Origin: Pseudomonadota bacterium
Lineage (GTDB): Bacteria; Pseudomonadota; Alphaproteobacteria; Kiloniellales; J153
NCBI GenBank assembly: GCA_022572105.1
Contig: JACZWN010000020.1
Coordinates: 1 to 24,703, forward strand
Direction: 5' to 3'
Length of the DNA: 24,703 bases
A program made the translations under genes and the position numbers. Position 1 is the stretch's first letter. Each line of letters starts with the position of its first letter. This document shows, piece by piece, positions 17,649 to 24,703 of this stretch. The notes under the pieces are model-generated. The model did no database searches, had not been told where the DNA came from, and saw only the letters and a program-made list of their open reading frames with translations.

Positions 17649-19028
17649 TTATTCCGCCGCTTTCGCGTCCGGCTCGGGCAAGGGCTCGCGCATGGTTACG
17701 AACTCCTCGGCCGCGGTCGGGTGGATGCCGACGGTTGCGTCGAAGACCTGCTTGGTGGCGCCGGCCTTGATCGCCACCGCCATGCCCTGAATGATCTCCG
17801 GCGCGTCCGCGCCGACCATGTGTGCACCCACCACCTTCTGCGAGGCGCGCGCCACGATCAGCTTCATCATGGACAACTCGTCGCGGCCCGTGAGCGTATG
17901 CCGGAGCGGCCGGAAGGTGGAGCGGTAGACGTCCACCGCCGCGTAGGCCTCGCGCGCCTCGTGCTCGCTCAGGCCGACCGTGGCGACCGGCGGCTGGCCG
18001 AACACCGCGCTCGGCACGTCCCCGTGGTCCATGGACCGCGGATTGCCGCGGTAGACCGTGTCCACGAAGGCCATGGCCTCGGCGATGGCCACGGGCGTGA
18101 GCGCCATGCGGTCGGTCACGTCGCCGAGCGCGTAGATATTGGGCTGGGTCGTGCGCGAGTAGGCGTCGACCTTGACGGCGCCGCGCTCGTTCACCTCGAC
18201 GCCGGCGGTGTCGAGACCCAGGTTCCCGGTATTGGGCCGGCGGCCGGTGGCGGCCAGGACCAGATCGGTCTCCAACACCTCCCCGTCGGACAGACGCAGC
18301 GCCAATCCCGCGGCGGTCTTCTCGATGTGGTCGATGGTGGTCTCCACGCGCAGGTCGATGCCCTTCTTGACCAGCTCGCCGGCGAGCGTATTGCGCACGT
18401 CGTCGTCGAAGCCGCGCAGGATCTGGGCGCCGCGGTAGACCTCGGTGACCCGCGCGCCGAGCGCGTTGAAGATACTCGCGAACTCGACCGCGATGTAGCC
18501 GCCGCCATAGACCACCGCGCGCTCGGGCAGCGTGTCCAGCTCGAACACCTCGTTGGAGCTGATGCTGAACTCCCAGCCGTGGCCGGGCGGGAACACGGGA
18601 TGCCCGCCGGTGGCGATCAGGATGGTCTCGGCGCTGAAAGCGCGCGCGTCGACCTCGACCCTGTGGGCGTCCATGAGGCGCGCGTGGCCGCGCCGGATCT
18701 CGACCCCGGCGTCCTCCAGCAGGCGTTGGTAGATGCCCTCCAGGCGCTCGATCTCCGCATTCTTGTTGGCCATGAAGCGGCGCCAGTCGAAGCGCGCGCC
18801 TTCGACCGTCCAGCCGAAGCCGGCCGCGTCCTCGAAGTCCTCGTGGTAGTGGGCGGCGTAGGAGAACAGCTTCTTGGGCACGCAGCCGCGGATCACGCAG
18901 GTGCCGCCGTAGCGGTATTCCTCGACGATCGCCACGCGCGCGCCGGTGCCCGCCGCCATGCGCGCGGCGCGCACGCCGCCCGAGCCGCCGCCGATGACGA
19001 AAAGGTCGAAGTCGAACTTGTCTGCCAT
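17649..19028 (-). CDS. gor: Glutathione-disulfide reductase
   Basis: A 459-residue flavoenzyme that keeps glutathione reduced with NADPH in the cytoplasm. FAD-binding GGGSGG is at residues 13-18; the redox-active disulfide is C44/C49 in GGTCVIRGCVPKKL, the glutathione reductase form of the motif. The NADPH site is GGGYIAVEFASIF, and the FAD-contact motif NIYALGDVT follows. The C-terminal catalytic pair is H436 and E441 in GIHPTAAEEF. Length is standard. It is transcribed away from nadE across a 107-bp gap and converges on the small membrane protein gene with 53 bp between and no clear terminator. Related mercuric or trypanothione reductases are unlikely given these motifs. Confidence 0.93.
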   Translation of the reverse strand: MADKFDFDLFVIGGGSGGVRAARMAAGTGARVAIVEEYRYGGTCVIRGCVPKKLFSYAAHYHEDFEDAAGFGWTVEGARFDWRRFMANKNAEIERLEGIYQRLLEDAGVEIRRGHARLMDAHRVEVDARAFSAETILIATGGHPVFPPGHGWEFSISSNEVFELDTLPERAVVYGGGYIAVEFASIFNALGARVTEVYRGAQILRGFDDDVRNTLAGELVKKGIDLRVETTIDHIEKTAAGLALRLSDGEVLETDLVLAATGRRPNTGNLGLDTAGVEVNERGAVKVDAYSRTTQPNIYALGDVTDRMALTPVAIAEAMAFVDTVYRGNPRSMDHGDVPSAVFGQPPVATVGLSEHEAREAYAAVDVYRSTFRPLRHTLTGRDELSMMKLIVARASQKVVGAHMVGADAPEIIQGMAVAIKAGATKQVFDATVGIHPTAAEEFVTMREPLPEPDAKAAE

Positions 19029-19135
19029 GGTTCCGCTTTCCCCGTTGCCGAGTCGGCGAATCTAATGGCGGCGCGCCGGTTGTAAACCCCACCGCCGTCT
19101 TGCCGGTCTTGGGTTCCGGGAGTAATTAACCGGGT

Positions 19136-20851
19136 ATGACCGACTCGCTCAAGATCGCGCTGGCCCAGATCAACCCGACGGTGGGCGACATCGAGGGCAA
19201 CCTGGCGCTCATCCGCCGGCGCCGGGCCGAGGCCGCGGCGCTCGGCGCGGAGCTTGTGGTCACGACCGAGCTGAGCGTGACCGGGTACCCGCCCGAGGAC
19301 CTGGTCTTGAAGCCCGCGTTCCTCGCCCGCGCGCGCGCGGCGGTCGCGGCCCTGGCCGAGGATACCGGCGACGGCGGGCCGGGCCTGATCGTCGGCGCGC
19401 CCTGGCTCGAGGCGGGCGAGGTCACGGGCCCCCTGCGCCATCACGTGACCAACGCCGTGCTGTTGCTCGACGGCGGCGAGATCAAGGCGCGGCGCGACAA
19501 GCGCGCGTTGCCCAACTACGGCGTCTTCGACGAAGTGCGCGTGTTCAAGGCCGGGCCGCCGCCGGGCCCGGTGGACTTCCGCGGCGTGCGCCTGGGGCTG
19601 CCGGTGTGCGAGGATCTCTGGACCCCGGAGGTGCCCGAGTGCCTGGTCGAATCGGGCGCCGAGATCCTGATCGTCCCCAACGGCAGTCCCTACGAGCGAG
19701 ACAAGGCCGACACGCGCATTCAAACCGGCGTCGCCCGTGTCACCGAGACCGGCCTGCCACTGATCTACGTCAACCAAGTCGGTGGCCAGGACGAGCTGGT
19801 GTTCGACGGCGGCTCCTTCGTGCTCGACGCGGCGTGCCACCTGCGCGCCCAGTTGCCCATGTTCCGCGAGGCCCTGGTGGTGACCGAGTGGCACAGGGGT
19901 GGGGAGGGCGGTGGAAAGGGCGGCACCGACGACGGCGTCTGGACCTGCGCCGACGCGCACCTGGAGCCGCCCGAGGTCGGCATGGAGCCGGTCTACGGCG
20001 CCCTCACGCTCGGCCTGCGCGACTACGTCAACAAGAACCGCTTCTCCGGGGTCATCCTGGGGCTCTCGGGCGGCATCGACTCGGCGCTGACCGCGGCCGT
20101 CGCCACCGACGCCCTCGGCGCCAGCCGCGTCCACTGCGTGATGATGCCCTCGCCCTACACCAGCCAAGACAGCCTGGAGGACGCGGCCGAGACCGCGCGG
20201 CTGCTCGGCGTGCGCCTCGACGAGATCGGCATCGAACCCGCCATGGGCGCCTTCGACGAGATGCTGGAGCCCATCTTCGACGCGCTCGCCCCCGATACCA
20301 CCGAGGAGAACATCCAGGCGCGCGCGCGCATGATGACGCTGATGGCGATCAGCAACAAGCTGGGCGCCATGCTGCTTTCGACCGGCAACAAGTCCGAGGT
20401 CTCGGTCGGCTACGCCACGCTCTACGGCGACATGGCCGGCGGCTTCAACGTGCTCAAGGATGTCTACAAGACCACGGCCTATCGGCTGGCGCGCTGGCGC
20501 AACCAGGCGCTGCCCAAGGGCGCTTTGGGCCCGGCCGGCCGGGTCATCCCCGAGCGCGTGCTGACCAAGGCGCCCTCGGCCGAGCTCAAGCCGGACCAGA
20601 GCGACCAGGATACCCTGCCGCCCTACGAGGTGCTCGACGAGATCCTGGAGTGCTTGATCGAGGCGGAGATGGGGGTCGACGAGATCGCCGCGCGCGGCCA
20701 CGACCGCGACACCGTGAACCGGGTCTGGCGCATGTTGGAAATGTCGGAATACAAGCGCCGCCAGGCCTGCCCCGGGGTCAAGATCACCCGCCGCGCCTTC
20801 GGCCGCGACCGCCGCTACCCGATCACCAACGCCTTCAAGGGCCCGGCTTGA
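19136..20851 (+). CDS. nadE: Glutamine-dependent NAD(+) synthetase
   Basis: A 571-residue two-domain enzyme that amidates nicotinate adenine dinucleotide to NAD using glutamine-derived ammonia. The N-terminal nitrilase-like glutaminase domain shows the E45 (TTELSVTGYPPEDL), K122 (DKRALPNYGVFDE) and C158 (PVCEDLW) triad. The C-terminal synthetase domain has the ATP PP-loop GLSGGIDS at 309-316, and later STGNKSEVSVGYATLYGDMA, here noted as GNKSEVSVGY, and SAELKPDQSDQDTLPPYE, typical of NadE. Length is normal. Only a weak GGGAG precedes the ATG. It converges on the antitoxin gene with 3 bp between stops. With pncB about 12 kb away it completes much of the nicotinate salvage route. Confidence 0.95.
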   Translation: MTDSLKIALAQINPTVGDIEGNLALIRRRRAEAAALGAELVVTTELSVTGYPPEDLVLKPAFLARARAAVAALAEDTGDGGPGLIVGAPWLEAGEVTGPLRHHVTNAVLLLDGGEIKARRDKRALPNYGVFDEVRVFKAGPPPGPVDFRGVRLGLPVCEDLWTPEVPECLVESGAEILIVPNGSPYERDKADTRIQTGVARVTETGLPLIYVNQVGGQDELVFDGGSFVLDAACHLRAQLPMFREALVVTEWHRGGEGGGKGGTDDGVWTCADAHLEPPEVGMEPVYGALTLGLRDYVNKNRFSGVILGLSGGIDSALTAAVATDALGASRVHCVMMPSPYTSQDSLEDAAETARLLGVRLDEIGIEPAMGAFDEMLEPIFDALAPDTTEENIQARARMMTLMAISNKLGAMLLSTGNKSEVSVGYATLYGDMAGGFNVLKDVYKTTAYRLARWRNQALPKGALGPAGRVIPERVLTKAPSAELKPDQSDQDTLPPYEVLDEILECLIEAEMGVDEIAARGHDRDTVNRVWRMLEMSEYKRRQACPGVKITRRAFGRDRRYPITNAFKGPA

Positions 20852-20854
20852 GAG

Positions 20855-21142
20855 TCACGCCGCCACCACGCGCTTGACCTTGATGTCTTTCTCGTGCTTG
20901 CGGGCCTGGGCCAGGTCGTAGGCCGCCTGCATGCGCAGCCAGGCGTCGGCGGTGCTGCCGAAGGCCTTCTCCAGGCGGATCGCCATCTCCGGCGAGATCG
21001 CGGCCTTGCCGTTGATCACGTTGGACAGCGTCGGGCGCGCGACCCCCAGCACCCGGGCGCCGGCGGTGACCGTGAGCCCGAGGGGATCGAGGCAGGCGTT
21101 GGCGATCGTACGACCTGGATGGGGTGGGTTCTTCATGGGCAT
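20855..21142 (-). CDS. HigA-family antitoxin-like XRE regulator (orphan)
   Basis: A 95-residue DNA-binding protein. PPHPGRTI opens it, as in HigA/VapI-type antitoxins, and a helix-turn-helix occupies about residues 24-62 (VTAGARVLGVARPTLSNVIN, then GKAAISPEMAIRLEKAFG). The tail, DAWLRMQAAYDLAQARKHE, is also typical of HigA. HigA normally neutralises HigB mRNA-cleaving toxin and represses the operon. No HigB frame is found upstream (above 21142) or downstream, so it may be an orphan regulator or the rest of a decayed module. Start is ATG 21142 or 21136; neither has a clear ribosome binding site. Confidence 0.85.
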   Translation of the reverse strand: MPMKNPPHPGRTIANACLDPLGLTVTAGARVLGVARPTLSNVINGKAAISPEMAIRLEKAFGSTADAWLRMQAAYDLAQARKHEKDIKVKRVVAA

Positions 21143-21311
21143 GGACGTTTGTAGTCTATAACGTTACACCTATCAACCGAAATGTTCCGTCGTCGCTTGG
21201 TCTGCCCATGGACCGGGCGGCGAAGATTTGCTACCTCTTGCCCGCCGTCGCCGGGGCCAGGTCCTGGCGGGTGGTGGAATCACCTCGTTGGATCAAGACC
21301 TTGGGTGCTCC
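21143..21311. promoter_or_regulatory. Divergent region between the higA-like gene and cysS
   Basis: The stretch near the antitoxin start is AT-rich. It holds the perfect palindrome TAACGTTA (21159-21166) inside TGTA-N11-TACA (21150-21168), a possible operator for the HigA-like protein or promoter core. The rest, to the cysS start, shows no gene or convincing promoter. Confidence 0.35.
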
Positions 21312-22790
<1,479 letters not shown>

Positions 22791-22800
22791 ACAGGAAGCC

Positions 22801-24411
22801 ATGACCGACGACAACTACATCTCGCTCTTCGATTCGACGTTGCGCGACGGCGCCCAGACCCAGGGCGTCGACTTCACCGCGGCCGACAAGATCGCCATCT
22901 CCAAGGCGCTCGACTGCCTCGGCCTCGATTACGTCGAGGGCGGCTGGCCCGGCTCCAACCCGACCGACGATGCCTTCTTCGCCGAGCTGCCGGAGCTGGA
23001 AAACGCGCGCATGGTCGCCTTCGGCATGACCCGGCGCCCGGGCCGCAGCGCCGCCAACGACCCGGGCCTGGCGGCGCTGGTCAACGCCAAGGTGCCGGTC
23101 GTGTGCATGGTCGGCAAGGCCTCGGACTTCCACGTCGAGGTGGTCCTTGGCATCGAGCGCGACGAGAACCTGGCCATGATCCGCGAGTCCACCGCGCATC
23201 TGGCCGCCCACAAGGACGAGGTCCTGTTCGACGCCGAGCACTTCTTCGACGGCTATATCTCCGATCCCGGCTACGCCATGGACTGCCTGAAGGCGGCCCA
23301 CGAGGCGGGCGCGCGCTGGATCGTGCTCTGCGACACCAACGGCGGCACCCTGCCGGACCAGATCGGGCGCATCGTCGAGAAGGTGACGGCCGAAATCCCG
23401 GGCAACCATATCGCCATCCACTGCCACAATGACACCGAGAACGCGGTCGCCAACTCGCTGGTCGCGGTCAAGGCCGGCGCGCGCCAGATCCAGGGTGCGC
23501 TGAACGGCCTGGGCGAGCGCTGCGGCAACGCCAACCTGGTCTCGCTCATCCCGACGCTGGTGCTCAAGACCCCGTGGAAGATCGGCGTCTCCGAGGCCGG
23601 GCTGCGGGAGCTGACCCGGGTCTCGCGCCTGCTCGACGAGCGCCTCAACCGGGCGCCGAACCGCCACGCCGCCTACGTCGGCGACAGCGCGTTCGCCCAC
23701 AAGGGCGGCCTGCACGCCGCGGCGGTCGAGAAGGACTCGCGCACCTACGAGCACGTCGACCCGGCGCTGGTCGGCAACCGCCGGCACATCGTGGTCTCGG
23801 ACCAGGCCGGGCGCTCGAGCATCCTGGCGCGCTTCCGAGATCTCGACATCGACGTGGACGTGGCCGACGACCGCTTGAGCGCACTCATCGAGACGGTCAA
23901 GGCGCGCGAGTTCGAGGGCTATGCCTACGATGGCGCGGAGGCGAGCTTCGAGCTCCTGGCGCGGCGCGCGCTCGGCGAGGTGCCGCGCTACTTCAAGCTG
24001 TCGCGCTTCCGGATCATGGACGACCGGCGCTGGAACGCGCGCGGCGAACTGGTCACCGAGTCCGAGGCGACGGTGACCATCGTGGCCGGCGGCGCGCCGC
24101 GCATGGAGGTGGCGACCGGCAACGGCCCGGTCAACGCGCTCGATAACGCGATCCGCAAGGCGCTCTTGCCGCTCTATCCCCAGCTCGAGGACATGCGCCT
24201 GGTCGACTACAAGGTGCGCATCCTGACGCCCCAGAGCGGCACCGCCGCCATCACCCGGGTGATGATCGAGAGCGCGGACCAGGCCGGCCGGCGCTGGACC
24301 ACCGTCGGCGTCTCCCCCAACATCATCGACGCCTCGTTCAACGCGCTCCACGACGGCATCACCTGGAAGCTCATGCAGGAAGGGGCGGAGGTGCCGGGGC
24401 CGGCGTCGTGA
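22801..24411 (+). CDS. cimA: Citramalate synthase
   Basis: A 536-residue HMGL-like/2-isopropylmalate synthase-family enzyme, expected to condense pyruvate and acetyl-CoA to (R)-citramalate on the threonine-independent route to isoleucine. Residues 1-275 form the TIM-barrel catalytic domain: FDSTLRDGAQTQG, IHCHNDTENAVANS (metal-binding His pair) and LGERCGNANLVS. Residues about 380-530 resemble the LeuA regulatory domain. The CimA subgroup opens with DSTLRDGAQ-TQGV and a long GWPGSNPTD segment, both seen here. The ATG at 22801 follows AGGAAG; an in-frame extension to 22624 would overlap cysS and is rejected. It starts 10 bp after cysS and overlaps the next gene. 2-Isopropylmalate synthase is the main alternative but fits less well. 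Confidence 0.88.
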   Translation: MTDDNYISLFDSTLRDGAQTQGVDFTAADKIAISKALDCLGLDYVEGGWPGSNPTDDAFFAELPELENARMVAFGMTRRPGRSAANDPGLAALVNAKVPVVCMVGKASDFHVEVVLGIERDENLAMIRESTAHLAAHKDEVLFDAEHFFDGYISDPGYAMDCLKAAHEAGARWIVLCDTNGGTLPDQIGRIVEKVTAEIPGNHIAIHCHNDTENAVANSLVAVKAGARQIQGALNGLGERCGNANLVSLIPTLVLKTPWKIGVSEAGLRELTRVSRLLDERLNRAPNRHAAYVGDSAFAHKGGLHAAAVEKDSRTYEHVDPALVGNRRHIVVSDQAGRSSILARFRDLDIDVDVADDRLSALIETVKAREFEGYAYDGAEASFELLARRALGEVPRYFKLSRFRIMDDRRWNARGELVTESEATVTIVAGGAPRMEVATGNGPVNALDNAIRKALLPLYPQLEDMRLVDYKVRILTPQSGTAAITRVMIESADQAGRRWTTVGVSPNIIDASFNALHDGITWKLMQEGAEVPGPAS

Positions 24412-24703
24412 GCGCGCGCCGCGGGTCCGACCTCCAGCCAGTTCCCATGGCCGGGACCGACAAATCCGCCGAGACCGACAGATCCAAAGCAACACGGGGC
24501 GGCAGCCCGGCGATCGTGCTGGTCGATCCACAACTGGGCGAGAACATCGGCATGGTGGCGCGCGCCATGCTGAACTGCGGGCTCGAGGACCTGCGCCTGG
24601 TACGCCCGCGCGACGGCTGGCCCAACCCGGCCGCCCAGAGCGCGGCGGCCGGCGCCGACGAGGTACTGGCCCACGCCCGGCTGTTCGAGACCACGGCCGA
24701 GGC
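24408..24703 (+). CDS. TrmJ/SpoU-type RNA methyltransferase (5' part)
   Basis: The frame is open to the window end (98 codons seen). After a charged N-terminus comes PAIVLVDPQLGENIGMVARA, then MLNCGLEDLRLVRPRDGW, the start of a SPOUT methyltransferase of the TrmJ (tRNA Cm32/Um32) group. Two starts are possible: GTG at 24408, which overlaps the cimA stop as GTGA, or ATG at 24447, which removes 13 residues; neither has a good ribosome binding site. The knotted SAM-binding C-terminal part lies beyond the window. Linkage of cysS, cimA and this gene is common in alphaproteobacteria as far as I recall. Confidence 0.85.
   Translation, partial: MSARRGSDLQPVPMAGTDKSAETDRSKATRGGSPAIVLVDPQLGENIGMVARAMLNCGLEDLRLVRPRDGWPNPAAQSAAAGADEVLAHARLFETTAE

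Noticed and set aside
18893..20701. 602-codon minus-strand frame over nadE and the gor start
   Set aside because: Shadow of nadE that runs through the divergent promoter region into gor; no recognisable domain.
21143..21230. Possible C-terminal remnant of HigB upstream of the higA-like gene
   Set aside because: On the minus strand a frame ends CNVIDYKRPCP with its TGA overlapping the ATG at 21136, which recalls HigB tails, but nothing further upstream resembles HigB.

Overview
The window is high-GC DNA (about 65-70% in most coding stretches, by counts of sample lines) from an alphaproteobacterium, most likely a Rhodospirillales-type organism. The reasons are the sulfite reductase operon with DUF2849 and DUF934 partners, a class II (plant-type) DAHP synthase, a type II lumazine synthase (RibH2) behind an FMN riboswitch, and the order cysS - citramalate synthase - TrmJ-like methyltransferase. 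No tRNA, rRNA, CRISPR array or transposase was seen.

Layout. 1-2625: sulfur-assimilation operon (end of an upstream gene, DUF2849 protein, CysI-type sulfite/nitrite reductase, DUF934 protein; cysH is not between the last two). 2734-4370: a single-gene unit for succinate-semialdehyde dehydrogenase, with a possible TATAAT promoter and a clear intrinsic terminator. 4401-5799: a histidine phosphatase, then an FMN riboswitch and ribH2. ribH2 overlaps, tail to tail, a minus-strand pair (nicotinate phosphoribosyltransferase, class II DAHP synthase) that runs to 8397. 8639-12932: RidA protein, a 1109-residue zinc-ribbon/adenylyl cyclase/AAA-ATPase/TPR-like regulator, and a VOC protein.

12925-17595 looks accessory. 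It opens with what appears to be the cut-off start of a DUF123 (GIY-YIG-like) gene. A sensorless histidine kinase follows, closely linked to a HerA-like DNA-translocase ATPase without a NurA partner. Then come a Sel1-type secreted or membrane protein with a fresh 246-bp in-frame internal duplication and a small membrane protein. The last two have lower GC. The kinase-HerA pair is the best candidate here for an undescribed system.

17649-24703 returns to housekeeping genes: glutathione reductase (minus), divergent from glutamine-dependent NAD synthetase; an orphan HigA-type antitoxin; and cysS, citramalate synthase and the start of a TrmJ-like RNA methyltransferase. cysS carries an AT-rich patch (46% GC over 22381-22620) with extra residues, which suggests intragenic recombination or insertion. 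Redox-cofactor functions recur: flavin (ribH2), NAD (pncB, nadE), glutathione (gor) and siroheme enzymes (cysI).
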